Positions 43,804 through 54,472 of a stretch of 64,000 nucleotides of DNA are shown here, piece by piece; position 1 is the stretch's first letter, and each line of letters starts with the position of its first letter. Origin of the DNA: Methylorubrum populi. GTDB taxonomy: Bacteria > Pseudomonadota > Alphaproteobacteria > Rhizobiales > Beijerinckiaceae. Position numbers and translations under genes: made by a program. Below the pieces are notes generated by a model. It worked only from the letters and a program-made list of their open reading frames with translations, did not search any database and was not told the origin of the DNA. The stretch is taken from the NCBI GenBank assembly GCA_036946625.1, contig JAQIIU010000003.1:631961-695960 (forward strand), given 5' to 3'.

Positions 43804-45477
43804 TCACACCTCCACCACCTGCACGTGGCAGGCGGGCTTCTTGCCCCAGACCTCGTTGACGGCGGAGCGCACGGCGCGGTCGACCGCGTTCTCCACGGCC
43901 TCCGAGTCCTTCATCTTGCCGCGCGATAGGCCGTTGAGCGTCCGGTTGACCGTATCGACCACGGTGTCGAGCAGGGGCTCGCCGTCGCGGCCGCGGTTGG
44001 GCAGGCCCATGATGTCGACCGCCGGCTCGCCGGCCACCTCGCCGCGCTCGTCGATGGCGAGCGCCACCGAGACGATGCCGGTCTGCGACAGCTTGCGCCG
44101 CTCGGGGATCGCCCGGTCCTTGGCGTCGATCAGGACGTTGCCGTCCTTGTAGAGGCGCCCGGCGCGGACGTGCTCGACCACCTCGGGCTTGCCGGGAGCG
44201 AGACGCACCACGGCGCCGTTGCGGGCCTTCACCACGGTCTCGACGCCCTGCGAGCGGGCGAAGCGCGCGTGCTCGTCGAGATGCAGCGCCTCGCCGTGCA
44301 CCGGCACGACCGATCGGGGCCGCGTCCAGGAATACATCGCCACCATCTCCTCGCGCCGGGGATGGCCGGAGACGTGGACGAGCTCGGTCCGGTCGGTGAT
44401 GACCTCGATGCCGTCCTCGATCAGGTCGTTGATGATGGCGCCGACATCGCGCTCGTTGCCGGGGATGGCGCGGGAGGAGAAGATCACCCGGTCGCCGGCG
44501 GTCAGCGAGATCGCCGGATGGTCGTGGCGCGACACCCGCGCCAGCGCCGCCCGCGGCTCGCCCTGCGAACCGGTGAGCAGGCAGACCACCTTGTCGCGCG
44601 GCACGTGGGCGTAGGAATCGGCCGAGAGGAAGTCCGGCAGGCCGTCGAGGTAGCCGCACTCGCGGGCGACGTCGATCACCCGGTCCATGGCGCGTCCCAC
44701 CGCGATCACCTGACGGCCGCAGGCCTGCGCCGCTTCCGCTACCGCACGGATGCGGGCGACGTTCGAGGCGAAGGTCGTCACCGCCACGCGGTGGGGTGCG
44801 TTCTCGATCAGCTTCCTCAGCGTCGCCGCGACCTCGGTCTCGCTCGGGGAGCGGCCCTCGCGCAGCACGTTGGTCGAGTCGCAGACCAGCGCCAGGACGC
44901 CCTCGTCGCCGAGCGCCGTGAACGCCTCCGGCGAGGTCGAGTCCCCGGCCACCGGCGTGTCGTCGAGCTTCCAGTCGCCGGTATGCAGCACGAGGCCGTG
45001 CTCGGTGCGGATCGCCACCGCGTTCGATTCCGGGATCGAGTGCGCCACCGGCACGAACTCGATGTCGAACGGCCCGACCGTGACGCGGCGGCCCGGCTTG
45101 ATCTCGCGCAGGTCCACCTTCGGCGCGCCGGGCTCGGAGAGGCGGCGGGTCTCCAGCAGGTTCTTGGCGAAGCGCGTGGCGTAGACCGGCGCCTTCAGGC
45201 GCGGCCACAGCTCGGAGATCGCGCCGATATGGTCCTCGTGCGCGTGGGTGATGAAGATGCCGAGGAGATCCTTCCTGCGCTCCTCGATGAAGGCGAGATC
45301 GGGGAACATCAGGTCGATGCCCGGCAATCCTTCCTCGCCGGCAAAGCCCATCCCGCAATCGACCATGATCCATTTGCGCTGCTTCTCGGGTCCGATCCCG
45401 TAGAGGCCCGCATTCATCCCGATCTCGCCCACGCCGCCGAGCGGCACGAAGACGAGTTCGTCCTGCCGTGTCGTCAT
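43804..45477 (-). CDS. rnj: ribonuclease J
   Basis: A 557-aa metallo-beta-lactamase/beta-CASP nuclease. HAHEDHIGAI (zinc ligands), LHTGDWKLD and the beta-CASP insertion with LLTGSQGEPRAAL and SGHPRREEM are all present. RNase J is a 5'-3' exo/endonuclease involved in mRNA decay and 16S rRNA maturation, and is common in alphaproteobacteria. It lies 19 bases downstream of birA on the same strand, continuing the nuo-birA gene order. Confidence 0.94.
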   Translation of the reverse strand: MTTRQDELVFVPLGGVGEIGMNAGLYGIGPEKQRKWIMVDCGMGFAGEEGLPGIDLMFPDLAFIEERRKDLLGIFITHAHEDHIGAISELWPRLKAPVYATRFAKNLLETRRLSEPGAPKVDLREIKPGRRVTVGPFDIEFVPVAHSIPESNAVAIRTEHGLVLHTGDWKLDDTPVAGDSTSPEAFTALGDEGVLALVCDSTNVLREGRSPSETEVAATLRKLIENAPHRVAVTTFASNVARIRAVAEAAQACGRQVIAVGRAMDRVIDVARECGYLDGLPDFLSADSYAHVPRDKVVCLLTGSQGEPRAALARVSRHDHPAISLTAGDRVIFSSRAIPGNERDVGAIINDLIEDGIEVITDRTELVHVSGHPRREEMVAMYSWTRPRSVVPVHGEALHLDEHARFARSQGVETVVKARNGAVVRLAPGKPEVVEHVRAGRLYKDGNVLIDAKDRAIPERRKLSQTGIVSVALAIDERGEVAGEPAVDIMGLPNRGRDGEPLLDTVVDTVNRTLNGLSRGKMKDSEAVENAVDRAVRSAVNEVWGKKPACHVQVVEV

Positions 45478-45496
45478 CTTGTTCTTCTATCCAGTC

Positions 45497-46495
45497 TCAG
45501 GCCGCCGTCGCGGCACGTCCGAAATGCACCTCGCCCGCCGTCACGGTTCGCCGTGTTCCATCCGGGGCGAGGATCACGAGCCGCCCCCCCTCGTCGATCG
45601 TTTCGAAGATGCCCGTCAGCGTGGCCTCGGCCATGCGAACCGACACGGGGGCACCCACCCCCGCCGCGCGCTCCAGCCACCGCCGCCGGACGTTCGAGAA
45701 TCCGCGCCCCTTGTTCCAGATCCGGACCGCTTCGACAAACCGTTCCGACAGGAATTCGAGCAGCATCGGCGCATCCGCCGCGGAAAAGGCGGACAGCGCC
45801 GCCGCCGGATAGGGCAGACCGTCGGGTGCGGCCGCGACGTTGACGCCGAAGCCGATCACCACGGCCCGCCGCCCGCCCGGCAGCGACTCGGCTTCCAACA
45901 GGATGCCGGCGAGCTTTTTGCCGTCGGCGAGGACGTCGTTCGGCCATTTCAGATGGATGGCCGCCGAGGCAGGGGCAATGCCCTGCGGCGCCAGCGCATC
46001 CCCTCTCCCCGCGCGCGGGGAGAGGGCTTCGGCGACCTTGTCGTCGCCGAAGCGAGGCGGCAGCCGAAGGTGAGGGGGCGTCTCAGGATAAGTCTCTTGC
46101 GGAAACGCCTCCTCACCTTCGCTCCCGCTCGTCGCGCCGACGACAGGGGCGTCGCGACCCTCTCCCCGCGTACGGGGAGAGGGGACCAAGCGGCACGCAT
46201 CGCGAAGGGCATCGACCAGCGCCACGCCCGCCACGAACCCCAAGGTGGCGACCATCTCCGGTGCCACGCCCGCCACCGGCATCAGCAGGCTGGCGGCGAG
46301 GTTGCCCTCCGGCGAGGTCCACGCGTTGCCGCGGCGGCCGCGGCCCGCCTCCTGGCGGCGGGTCGCGACCCAGAGCGGTCCCGTCTCGCCGCCATGGGCG
46401 AGGCGCATCGCCTCGCTGTTGGTCGAACCGAGCCGGTCGTGGCTGTGCAGCCGATGGCCCTCGGCCCGGGCCGCCTGGCTCAGCCGGAACCGCAT
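45497..46495 (-). CDS. birA: biotin--[acetyl-CoA-carboxylase] ligase with in-frame repeat insertion
   Basis: A 332-aa BPL/LplA-fold enzyme: HSHDRLGSTNSEAMRLA, RRQEAGRGRRGNAWTSPEGNL (biotin/ATP loop), IHLKWPNDVLADGKKLAGILLE and IGFGVNV. It has no N-terminal DNA-binding domain, so it is a ligase only. Residues about 105-165 are a Pro/Arg/Glu-rich segment encoded by a 183-bp palindromic element. Without it the length would be 271, normal for the family. The insertion lies in a surface loop before the KWPND motif and keeps the frame, so activity is probably retained. The start is 5 bases after the nuoN stop. Confidence 0.9.
   Translation of the reverse strand: MRFRLSQAARAEGHRLHSHDRLGSTNSEAMRLAHGGETGPLWVATRRQEAGRGRRGNAWTSPEGNLAASLLMPVAGVAPEMVATLGFVAGVALVDALRDACRLVPSPRTRGEGRDAPVVGATSGSEGEEAFPQETYPETPPHLRLPPRFGDDKVAEALSPRAGRGDALAPQGIAPASAAIHLKWPNDVLADGKKLAGILLEAESLPGGRRAVVIGFGVNVAAAPDGLPYPAAALSAFSAADAPMLLEFLSERFVEAVRIWNKGRGFSNVRRRWLERAAGVGAPVSVRMAEATLTGIFETIDEGGRLVILAPDGTRRTVTAGEVHFGRAATAA
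46001..46183. repeat. 183-bp palindromic element inserted in birA
   Basis: The ends are two near-identical palindromes: a perfect 26-bp one at 46001-46026 (CCCTCTCCCCGCG and complement) and CCCTCTCCCCG...CGGGGAGAGGG at 46158-46183. Inside are an 11-bp stem GCTTCGGCGAC/GTCGCCGAAGC (46026-46053) and GAAGGTGAGG/CCTCACCTTC (46066-46075 with 46111-46120). The length is exactly 61 codons and all codons are sense in the birA frame. Confidence 0.85.
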
Positions 46496-46500
46496 CCGCC

Positions 46501-47940
46501 TCAGAACAGCGCCTTGGCGGCGTCGCCCGCCGCCGCGACCAGCGGGGCCGGGATGAGGAAGAACAGCACCACAACGACGCTGGAGGCGCCGAGCACGATG
46601 GCCGAACCCGGCGGGATCCGCTCGTAGGGCGCCCGCGCCTCGTCGAAATACATCACCTTGACGAGGCGGATGTAGTAGAACGCGCCGACCACCGAGGTCA
46701 TCACGCCGACCACCGCCAGCGTCACCAGACCCGCCTGGATGGCGGCGGCGAAGACGTAGAACTTGGCGAAGAACCCGGCGAGCGGCGGGATGCCGGCGAG
46801 CGAGAACATCATCGCGGCGAGGCAGAAGGCCAGCCACGGATGGGTGCGCGACAGGCCCGAGAGATCGTCGATCGTCTCGAACATCTTGTCCTTGCGCCGA
46901 AGCGACAGCAGCACCGCGAAGGCGCCGAGCGTCATCGCGAGGTAGATGATCATGTAGATCACCACGCCGCGCACGCCCTCCTCCGAGCCCGCCGCGAGGC
47001 CGATCAGCGCGTAGCCGACATTGCCGATCGAGGAATAGGCCATCAGGCGCTTGATGTTGCGCTGGCCGATCGCGGCGAAGGAGCCGAGCGCCATCGAGGC
47101 GATCGAGACGAACACGATGATCTGCTGCCAGACCGCCGTGACGTCGGGGAAGGCGCCGATGAAGACGCGCACCGTCATCGCCATGGCGGCGACCTTGGGT
47201 GCGGAGCCGAAGAAGGCGGTCACCGGCGTCGGCGAGCCCTCGTAGACGTCCGGCGTCCACATGTGGAACGGCACGGCGGCGAGCTTGAAGGCGACGCCGG
47301 CGGCCACGAACACGATGCCCAGCACGATGCCGAAGCTCGCCGGACCGTCGAGCGCGGTGACGATGCCGGGGAAGGAGACCGTGCCGGTGAAGCCGTAGAC
47401 CAGCGAGGCGCCGTAGAGCAGCATGCCGGACGAGAGCGCGCCCAGCACGAAGTACTTCAGGCCGGCTTCCGTGGACTTCACGTCGTCGCGATGGAAGGCG
47501 GCGATGACGTAGGCGGCGAGCGATTGCAGCTCCAGGCCGAGATAGAGCGCGATCAGGTCGTTGGCCGAGGCCATCACCATCATGCCGATGGTGCAGAGCA
47601 CGATCAGGATCGGGTACTCGAACCGGTCGATGCGCTCGCGCTGGAAGTAGTCGCGCGAGAGCAGGATGGTCGCCGCCGAACCGATCAGGATCAGCGCCTT
47701 CATGATCCGCGCGAAGGGGTCGGCGATGAAGGCGCCGTTCAGCGTCGTCACCCGGCCCGTCTGAGAGACCACGAGGAAGAAGGTGAAGATCAGGAGGATC
47801 AGCGCGCCGACATTGACGCCCTCGGACGAGCGCTCGCCGCGCCACGCCCCGTAGAGGACGAGCAGCAGAGCACCGACGCTCAGGACGATCTCCGGCAGGA
47901 CCGGGGTGATCGCCGGCAGGACGGACTGGATCGGGGTCAT
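46501..47940 (-). CDS. nuoN: NADH-quinone oxidoreductase subunit N
   Basis: A 479-aa antiporter-like membrane subunit of complex I with about 14 TM helices: [64 protein letters not shown] and [17 protein letters not shown]. The conserved Lys of the broken helices are present. It pumps protons in the inner membrane. The start overlaps the nuoM stop (ATGA). It is the last nuo gene and is followed by birA. Confidence 0.96.
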   Translation of the reverse strand: MTPIQSVLPAITPVLPEIVLSVGALLLVLYGAWRGERSSEGVNVGALILLIFTFFLVVSQTGRVTTLNGAFIADPFARIMKALILIGSAATILLSRDYFQRERIDRFEYPILIVLCTIGMMVMASANDLIALYLGLELQSLAAYVIAAFHRDDVKSTEAGLKYFVLGALSSGMLLYGASLVYGFTGTVSFPGIVTALDGPASFGIVLGIVFVAAGVAFKLAAVPFHMWTPDVYEGSPTPVTAFFGSAPKVAAMAMTVRVFIGAFPDVTAVWQQIIVFVSIASMALGSFAAIGQRNIKRLMAYSSIGNVGYALIGLAAGSEEGVRGVVIYMIIYLAMTLGAFAVLLSLRRKDKMFETIDDLSGLSRTHPWLAFCLAAMMFSLAGIPPLAGFFAKFYVFAAAIQAGLVTLAVVGVMTSVVGAFYYIRLVKVMYFDEARAPYERIPPGSAIVLGASSVVVVLFFLIPAPLVAAAGDAAKALF

Positions 47941-49520
47941 CGCGCGGCGGCCTCGACGGTTTTTTCGGACCTGGGTCCGACGGACTTCTCGACCGCGGCG
48001 GTTCCGGCGGCCCTGGCCGCCGCCTCCGCGGTCTGCGTGTTCGACAGCGCGGCCCGCATGTTCTGCATCAGCGCCTCGGTGGAGGGCGCGAAGGTGTCGA
48101 GGATCGGGGCCGGGTGGACGCCGTACCAGATCGTCAGCGCGACGAGCGGCGCGATGATGATCTTTTCGCGATGATCCAGATCCAGGATGCCCTGGAGGCT
48201 GGGCTTCTCCAGCTTCCCGTAGATCACCCGGGCGTAGAGCCAGAGCGCGTAGCCGGCCGAGAGGATGATGCCGAAGACCGAGAAGAAGGCGACCGTCGGG
48301 TTGGCCCGGAAGGCGCCCATCATCGCCAGGAACTCGCCGACGAAGCCCGACGTGCCGGGCAGGCCGACATTGGCCATGGTGAAGACCATCATCGCGGCGG
48401 CGTAGAGCGGCATCCGCTTCACGAGGCCGCCATAGGCCGCGATCTCGCGGGTGTGCATCCGGTCGTAGACGACGCCGACGCAGAGGAAGAGCGCGCCCGA
48501 GACGATGCCGTGAGAGATCATCAGGAACAGCGCGCCCTGGATGCCCTGCTCGTTCAGCGTGAACAGGCCCAGCGTCACGAAGCCCATATGCGCCACCGAC
48601 GAGTAGGCGATCAGCTTCTTGATGTCGGTCTGCATCATCGCGGTGAGCGAGGTGAAGATGATCGCGATCACCGAGAGGGCGAAGACGAGCGGCGCGAAGG
48701 ACTGGCTCGCATCCGGCAGCATGGGCAGCGAGATGCGGATGAAGCCGTAGCCGCCCATCTTCAGCAGGATGCCGGCCAGGATCACCGAGCCCGCGGTCGG
48801 CGCCTCGACGTGGGCGTCGGGGAGCCAGGTATGGACCGGCCACATCGGCATCTTCACCGCGAAGGAAGCGAAGAAGGCGAGCCAGAGCCACCATTGCAGG
48901 CCGACCGGGAAGCGATGCTGCAGCAGCGTCGGGATGTCGGTGGTGCCGGCCTCCCAGTACATCGCCATGATGGCGAGCAGCATCAGCACCGAGCCGAGCA
49001 GGGTGTAGAGGAAGAACTTGAAGCTCGCATAGATGCGCCGCTTGCCGCCCCAGATGCCGATGATGAGGAACATCGGGATCAGGCCGGCCTCGAAGAACAG
49101 GTAGAACAGCACGAGGTCGAGGGCGCAGAACACGCCGATCATCGTCGTTTCCAGCACGAGGAAGGCGACGAAGTACGCCTTCACCCTGGATTCGACCGAG
49201 AGCCACGACGCCCCGATGCAGAACGGCATCAGGAAGGTGGTCAGCAGGATCAGCGGCATCGAGAAGCCGTCGACGCCGAGCTTGAACCGGATCGTCTCGG
49301 CGAGCCACGCATGGCTCTCGACGAGCTGGAAGCTCGGGCTCGCCACGTCGTAGCGGGCCCAGGCTGCCAGCGAGAGCAGGAAGGTGACGACCGTGGTGAT
49401 CAGCGCCGCCCAGCGGGCGTTGCGCTTCACCGCCGCCGTCTCCTCGCCCAGCGTCAGGATGAAGGCGGCGCCCGCGAGCGGGACGATCAGGAGCCCGGAG
49501 AGAATGCCGAGGCCGAGCAT
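47937..49520 (-). CDS. nuoM: NADH-quinone oxidoreductase subunit M
   Basis: A 527-aa antiporter-like subunit: [41 protein letters not shown] (Glu of the proton path), [27 protein letters not shown] and [19 protein letters not shown] 30-residue Ala/Glu-rich hydrophilic tail follows the last TM helix and is longer than in E. coli. The start overlaps the nuoL stop (TGATG). Confidence 0.96.
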   Translation of the reverse strand: MLGLGILSGLLIVPLAGAAFILTLGEETAAVKRNARWAALITTVVTFLLSLAAWARYDVASPSFQLVESHAWLAETIRFKLGVDGFSMPLILLTTFLMPFCIGASWLSVESRVKAYFVAFLVLETTMIGVFCALDLVLFYLFFEAGLIPMFLIIGIWGGKRRIYASFKFFLYTLLGSVLMLLAIMAMYWEAGTTDIPTLLQHRFPVGLQWWLWLAFFASFAVKMPMWPVHTWLPDAHVEAPTAGSVILAGILLKMGGYGFIRISLPMLPDASQSFAPLVFALSVIAIIFTSLTAMMQTDIKKLIAYSSVAHMGFVTLGLFTLNEQGIQGALFLMISHGIVSGALFLCVGVVYDRMHTREIAAYGGLVKRMPLYAAAMMVFTMANVGLPGTSGFVGEFLAMMGAFRANPTVAFFSVFGIILSAGYALWLYARVIYGKLEKPSLQGILDLDHREKIIIAPLVALTIWYGVHPAPILDTFAPSTEALMQNMRAALSNTQTAEAAARAAGTAAVEKSVGPRSEKTVEAAAR

Positions 49521-51616
49521 CAGTGGGTCCCCCCAGGCACGCCGGAGACGAGGTACCACGTGATCAGGCCGGCGACCCCGACGAGCATCACGAAGGCGTA
49601 GTGGTAGACGTAGCCGGTCTGGAGGCGGACCACGCCGCGGGTGATGTCCACGACCCGGGCCGAGATGCCGTCGGGGCCGAAGCCGTCGATGACGCGCCCG
49701 TCGCCCTCCTTCCAGAGGAACAGGCCGAAGTTCTTGGCCGGACGCACGAAGATCCGGTCGTAGATCTCGTCGAAGTACCACTTGTTGAGCAGGAAGCGGT
49801 ACAGGATCGGCTGCGACTCCGCGAGGCGGTGCGGCATGTCGGGCCGGCGGACGTACATCCAGAAGGCCAGCAGGAAGCCGAGCACCAGCATCACGAAGGG
49901 CGAGAGCGACACCCAGCGCGGCGCCTCGTGGATCGCGTGCATGATGTGGTTCTCGGGCCCGTGCGCCAGCGCGTGTCCCCAGAACTTCTCCATGTCGTGC
50001 CCGATGAAGCGCTCCTTGAAGACGATGCCGGCGAGCAGCGCCCCGACCGCGAGGATGCCGAGCGGGATCGTCATCACGAGCGGGCTCTCGTGCGGCTTGT
50101 GGGCGTGATGATCGTGGTGCTCGATCGCGCTGTGCGACGGCTTCTCGGCATCGTGGCCCTTGTCGTCGTGGGCGACGCCCTCGTGGTGCCCCGGCGCGCC
50201 GTCGGCCTCGTGCGCCGTCGCCGAACGGGCGTGCGCATCATGTCCATGAGCGTCATGGCCGTGGGCACCCCAGCGCTGCGGGCCCTCGAAGGTGAGGAAG
50301 AACAGGCGCCAGGAATAGAACGAGGTCATCAGCGCGGCGATCACGGTGGCGAGGAACGCCAGCACGTGGCCCGGGCGGTCGGACATGTAGGCCGCCTCGA
50401 TGATCGCGTCCTTGGAGTAGTAGCCCGCGGTGAAGGGGAAGCCGATCAGCGCGAGGGTGCCGACCGTCATCATCGCGGTGGTGAACGGGATGTAGCGGCG
50501 CAGGCCCCCCATGTTCCGCATGTCCTGCTCGTGGTGCATCGCGTGGATGACCGAGCCGGCCCCGAGGAACAGCAGCGCCTTGAAGAAGGCGTGGGTGAAG
50601 AGGTGGAACACGCCCGTCGCGTAGGCGCCGACGCCGAGGCCGACGAACATGTAGCCGAGCTGCGAGCAGGTCGAGTAGGCGATCACCCGCTTGATGTCGT
50701 TCTGCACGAGGCCGACGGTCGCCGCGAAGAAGGCGGTGATGCCGCCGATGATCGTGACGACGGTGAGCGCGGTCGGCGCCAGCTCGAAGAGCGGCGACAG
50801 GCGCGCGACCATGAACACGCCGGCGGTCACCATGGTGGCGGCGTGGATCAGCGCCGAGACCGGGGTCGGCCCCTCCATCGCGTCGGGGAGCCAGGTGTGC
50901 AGCAGGAACTGCGCCGACTTGCCCATGGCGCCCATGAACAGGAGCAGGCAGGCGAGCGTCAGGGCGTGCCAGTCGTGGCCGAGGAAGTGGAAGCTCGCGT
51001 CCTTCAGTTCAGGCGCCTTGGCGAAAATCGCGTCGAACCCGACGGAGCCCGTGAGGACGAACACCAGAAAAATGCCGAGCGAGAAGCCGAAATCGCCGAC
51101 GCGGTTGACGATGAAGGCCTTCATCGCCGCGGCGTTGGCCGAGGGCTTCTCGTACCAGAAGCCGATCAGCAGGTAGGAGGCGAGGCCGACGCCCTCCCAG
51201 CCGAAGAACATCTGCACGAGGTTGTCGGCCGTCACCAGCATCAGCATGGCGAAGGTGAACAGCGACAGGTAGGCGAAGAAGCGCGGCCGGTGGGGATCCT
51301 CGTGCATGTAGCCGATGGAGTAGAGGTGCACGAGGGTCGAGACCGAGGTCACGACGACGAGCATGATCGCGGTCAGCGTGTCGACCTTGAAGGCCCAGTC
51401 GACGGTCAGGCCGCCGGCGCCGAACCATTGCGCGACCGGCACCGTCTCGGCCCGGCCGTCGCCGGTGACGAGGAGGAAGGCGCCCCAGGACAGCAGGCAG
51501 GCGAAGGCGAGGCAGCCCGTGGTCACGATTTCGCTCGTCCGCGCGCCGATGACACGGCCGAACAGGCCGGCGATCAGGGCGCCGATGAGCGGGAAGAAGA
51601 CGATCGCGTGATACAT
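49520..51616 (-). CDS. nuoL: NADH-quinone oxidoreductase subunit L, with His-rich loop
   Basis: A 698-aa distal proton-pumping subunit: [73 protein letters not shown] and [18 protein letters not shown]. The C-terminal lateral amphipathic helix region is present. Residues about 449-509 form a loop very rich in His and Asp ([21 protein letters not shown]) not seen in model complex I. It could bind metal ions. Otherwise the sequence and length are normal. Confidence 0.95.
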   Translation of the reverse strand: MYHAIVFFPLIGALIAGLFGRVIGARTSEIVTTGCLAFACLLSWGAFLLVTGDGRAETVPVAQWFGAGGLTVDWAFKVDTLTAIMLVVVTSVSTLVHLYSIGYMHEDPHRPRFFAYLSLFTFAMLMLVTADNLVQMFFGWEGVGLASYLLIGFWYEKPSANAAAMKAFIVNRVGDFGFSLGIFLVFVLTGSVGFDAIFAKAPELKDASFHFLGHDWHALTLACLLLFMGAMGKSAQFLLHTWLPDAMEGPTPVSALIHAATMVTAGVFMVARLSPLFELAPTALTVVTIIGGITAFFAATVGLVQNDIKRVIAYSTCSQLGYMFVGLGVGAYATGVFHLFTHAFFKALLFLGAGSVIHAMHHEQDMRNMGGLRRYIPFTTAMMTVGTLALIGFPFTAGYYSKDAIIEAAYMSDRPGHVLAFLATVIAALMTSFYSWRLFFLTFEGPQRWGAHGHDAHGHDAHARSATAHEADGAPGHHEGVAHDDKGHDAEKPSHSAIEHHDHHAHKPHESPLVMTIPLGILAVGALLAGIVFKERFIGHDMEKFWGHALAHGPENHIMHAIHEAPRWVSLSPFVMLVLGFLLAFWMYVRRPDMPHRLAESQPILYRFLLNKWYFDEIYDRIFVRPAKNFGLFLWKEGDGRVIDGFGPDGISARVVDITRGVVRLQTGYVYHYAFVMLVGVAGLITWYLVSGVPGGTH

Positions 51617-51676
51617 GGGTCGTTCGTGCCTCGCAGCAGGCGGACGAAGGGTCGGGGCTCTCTGGGGTAAGGAGCG

Positions 51677-51982
51677 TCAGCCCTTCATCATGCTCACGTC
51701 CTCGACGGCGATGGAGCCGCGGTTGCGGAAGAACACCACCAGGATCGCCAGCCCGATCGCGGCCTCGGCCGCGGCGACCGTCAGCACGAACAGGGCGAAG
51801 ACCTGTCCGGTGATGTCGTTGAGGTGGGTCGAGAACGCCACGAGGTTGATGTTCACCGCGAGCAGGATCAGCTCGACCGACATCAGGATGACGATGACGT
51901 TCTTGCGGTTGACGAAGATGCCGAGCACGCCGAGCGTGAACAGGATCGCGGCGACCGTCAGGTAGTGGCTCAGTCCGATCAT
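51677..51982 (-). CDS. nuoK: NADH-quinone oxidoreductase subunit K
   Basis: A 101-aa subunit with three TM helices and two conserved membrane glutamates ([16 protein letters not shown] and [13 protein letters not shown]). It forms part of the proton path next to NuoJ. Five bases separate it from nuoJ. Length and sequence are canonical. Confidence 0.96.
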   Translation of the reverse strand: MIGLSHYLTVAAILFTLGVLGIFVNRKNVIVILMSVELILLAVNINLVAFSTHLNDITGQVFALFVLTVAAAEAAIGLAILVVFFRNRGSIAVEDVSMMKG

Positions 51983-51987
51983 GGTCC

Positions 51988-52608
51988 TCAGACCTCCACG
52001 CCCCGCCGCGAGGGCACCTTGATGGTATCGACTGCCATCGCCTGGGTCCGGGCGTTCTGGACGGCGATGTTCTGGCGCTTGACGCCGGCACGGTCGCGCA
52101 GGGTCAGCACGATGGCGCCGATCATCGCCACCAGCAGGATCAGGCCGGCGATCTGGAAGAAGTAGACGTAGTCCGTGTAGAGCACCCGGCCGAGCGCCTG
52201 GGTGTTGGTGAGGCTCTCGCCGTGGGCGGTGCGACCGAGCGGCGCCTGCACGAGGCCCGGATCGACGGTCCAGGTGCCGACCACGAGCAGAAGCTCGATC
52301 AGGAAGATCGCGCCGATCAGGCCGCCGATCGGCAGGTAGCGCTGGAAGCCCTGGCGCAGCGCGGCGAAGTCGACGTCGAGCATCATCACGACGAAGAGGA
52401 ACAGGACCGCGACGGCGCCGACATAGACGACGACGAGGATCATCGCCAGGAACTCGGCGCCCATCAGGACGAACAGCCCGGCGGCGTTCACGAAGGCGAG
52501 GATCAGGAACAGCACCGAGGTGACGGGGTTCCTGGCGGCGATCACCATGAAGCCCGAGGCCACGGCGAGCCCGGCGAAGAGATAGAAGAAGGCGGCGGCT
52601 GCGGTCAT
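51988..52608 (-). CDS. nuoJ: NADH-quinone oxidoreductase subunit J
   Basis: A 206-aa membrane subunit with five TM helices: [70 protein letters not shown] is strongly conserved. It shapes the central proton channel of complex I. Upstream, a 215-base gap with GCGAATG/CATTCGC repeats separates it from nuoI, breaking an otherwise tight operon. Confidence 0.96.
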   Translation of the reverse strand: MTAAAAFFYLFAGLAVASGFMVIAARNPVTSVLFLILAFVNAAGLFVLMGAEFLAMILVVVYVGAVAVLFLFVVMMLDVDFAALRQGFQRYLPIGGLIGAIFLIELLLVVGTWTVDPGLVQAPLGRTAHGESLTNTQALGRVLYTDYVYFFQIAGLILLVAMIGAIVLTLRDRAGVKRQNIAVQNARTQAMAVDTIKVPSRRGVEV

Positions 52609-52734
52609 GCGATTTTCAGCATCGGCCGCCCGGTCGAGCGGCTCCCTTCTGCCTCGGTGGACCCTCGGCCGCAGGCGGCGGCCCGTCTATAGAACTCGGC
52701 CTTGCGGCGCACAACACTTCGCCGCTTCGCGGCG

Positions 52735-52817
52735 GCGAATGGCAGGCCTTGCGGTCGAGGCGCTGGCCGTGCTCACCGCTCGACCGCTCCATTCGCCATT
52801 CGCCCATCGCCATTCGC
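52735..52817. repeat. GCGAATG / CATTCGC heptamer relic between nuoJ and nuoI
   Basis: One GCGAATG (52735-52741) on the left. On the right are CATTCGC copies at 52790-52796, 52797-52803 and 52811-52817 with one degenerate copy (CCATCGC, 52804-52810). About 48 bases lie between the arms, with no gene. The layout mirrors the arrays around the four-helix-bundle gene at 60565-61034. Confidence 0.8.
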
Positions 52818-52823
52818 CTCTTT

Positions 52824-53312
52824 TCAGCGGTACGGCGCGTCCATCGCGATGTTGCGGGCGATCTCGCGCTCCCAGCGGTCGCCGTTCGCGAGCAGCTTCT
52901 CCTTGTCGTAGAGCAGCTCCTCGCGGGTCTCGACCGAGAACTCGAGGTTCGGCCCCTCGACGATGGCATCCACCGGGCAGGCTTCCTGGCACAGGCCGCA
53001 ATAGATGCACTTCACCATGTCGATGTCGTAGCGTGTGGTGCGCCGCGTGCCGTCGTTGCGGCGCGGGCCCGCCTCGATGGTGATGGCCTGCGCCGGGCAG
53101 ATCGCCTCGCACAGCTTGCAGGCGATGCAGCGCTCCTCCCCGTTGGGATAGCGGCGCAGGGCGTGCTCCCCGCGGAAGCGCGGGCCCCGGTGCCCCATCT
53201 CGAAGGGGTAGTTGATCGTGGCCTTCGGTTTCAGGAAGTACTTCATGGCGAGGAAGAACCCCGACACGAACTCCTTCAGCAGGAGACTTCTGGCGATCTG
53301 ATCGAGCTTCAC
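52824..53312 (-). CDS. nuoI: NADH-quinone oxidoreductase subunit I
   Basis: A 162-aa peripheral subunit with two 4Fe-4S clusters: [12 protein letters not shown] and [16 protein letters not shown] start (53312) gives [18 protein letters not shown], the family N-terminus with its membrane-surface helix. It carries electrons towards NuoB. The flanking gaps are unusual: heptamer repeats downstream and a 38-bp perfect palindrome upstream. Confidence 0.96.
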   Translation of the reverse strand: MKLDQIARSLLLKEFVSGFFLAMKYFLKPKATINYPFEMGHRGPRFRGEHALRRYPNGEERCIACKLCEAICPAQAITIEAGPRRNDGTRRTTRYDIDMVKCIYCGLCQEACPVDAIVEGPNLEFSVETREELLYDKEKLLANGDRWEREIARNIAMDAPYR

Positions 53313-53394
53313 GGCGCGATCTCCGATTCCTTTGGGGCATTTCCGAGCGAGGTGGATACCGGCTCGCGTGAAGGAAATGCGACAGAGCGTGGAC

Positions 53395-53432
53395 TCAGGG
53401 CACGATCCCCCGATCGGGGGATCGTGCCCTGA
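53395..53432. repeat. 38-bp perfect palindrome between nuoH and nuoI
   Basis: TCAGGGCACGATCCCCCGA is followed at once by its exact reverse complement: a 19-bp stem with no spacer. It ends five bases from the nuoH stop. As RNA it would form a long hairpin inside the nuo message; as DNA it could form a cruciform or bind a dimeric protein. No T-run follows. Confidence 0.85.
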
Positions 53433-53437
53433 CGGGT

Positions 53438-54460
53438 TCAAGCGCCCGGTGCGAGGCCGGTCAGCTTCAGGACGAAGGCGACGACCACCACCGAGATGAG
53501 CGACAGGGGAAGAAAAACCTTCCAGCCGAGCCGCATGAGCTGGTCGTAGCGATAGCGCGGCACCATGGCCTTCACCATGGCGATCATGAAGAACAGGAAG
53601 CTGGCTTTCAGCGCGAACCAGATCACGCCCGGCACCCAGGTGAAGGGCGGCAGCGGGATCGGCGAGAGCCAGCCGCCCAGGAACAGGACGGTGCCGAGCG
53701 CGCACATGGTCATGATCGCCACGTACTCGCCGAGCATGAACAGCAGGTACGGCGTCGAGGAATACTCGACCATGTAGCCCGCCACGAGCTCGGATTCGGC
53801 CTCCGGCAGGTCGAAGGGCGGGCGGTTGGTCTCCGCCAGCGCCGAGACGAAGAACACGGCGAACATCGGGAACAGCCAGAGCCAGTACCAGCCCAACATC
53901 CCGAGCGCCGTGTCCTGCGCCATGACGATGCGCGAGAGGTTGAGCGAGCCGGCGCAGAGCAGCACGCAGATGATGACGAAGCCGAGCGAGACCTCGTAGG
54001 AGATCATCTGTGCCGCCGAGCGGAGCGCCCCGAGGAAGGCGTATTTCGAGTTCGAGGCCCAGCCGCCCATGATGACGCCGTAGACGCCGAGCGACGAGAT
54101 CGCGAAGATGTAGGTGATGCCGACGTTGATGTCGGCGATCGCCCAGCCGTCGGCGAGCGGGATCACCGCCCAGGACGCCAGCGCCAGCATGGCGAAGACC
54201 AGCGGCGCCAGCAGGTAGATCGCCTTGTTGGCGCCCGCCGGGATCACCGGCTCCTTCAGCACGAACTTGAGAAGATCGGCGAAGGATTGCAGCAGCCCGT
54301 AGGGCCCGACCACGTTCGGGCCGCGGCGCAACTGCACCGCCGCCCAGATCTTGCGGTCGGCCAGCAGTGCATAGGCGATGAAGACGAGGAGGGCTGCGAG
54401 CAGCACGAAGCTCTTCAGCGCGATCAGCAGGACGGTGCCGAGCACCTCTAGGAAGGTCAT
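53438..54460 (-). CDS. nuoH: NADH-quinone oxidoreductase subunit H
   Basis: A 340-aa membrane subunit at the quinone site: [63 protein letters not shown] and [32 protein letters not shown] are hallmark segments. Eight TM helices. Twelve bases separate it from nuoG upstream. Confidence 0.97.
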   Translation of the reverse strand: MTFLEVLGTVLLIALKSFVLLAALLVFIAYALLADRKIWAAVQLRRGPNVVGPYGLLQSFADLLKFVLKEPVIPAGANKAIYLLAPLVFAMLALASWAVIPLADGWAIADINVGITYIFAISSLGVYGVIMGGWASNSKYAFLGALRSAAQMISYEVSLGFVIICVLLCAGSLNLSRIVMAQDTALGMLGWYWLWLFPMFAVFFVSALAETNRPPFDLPEAESELVAGYMVEYSSTPYLLFMLGEYVAIMTMCALGTVLFLGGWLSPIPLPPFTWVPGVIWFALKASFLFFMIAMVKAMVPRYRYDQLMRLGWKVFLPLSLISVVVVAFVLKLTGLAPGA

Positions 54461-54472
54461 CGGAGACGTCCC

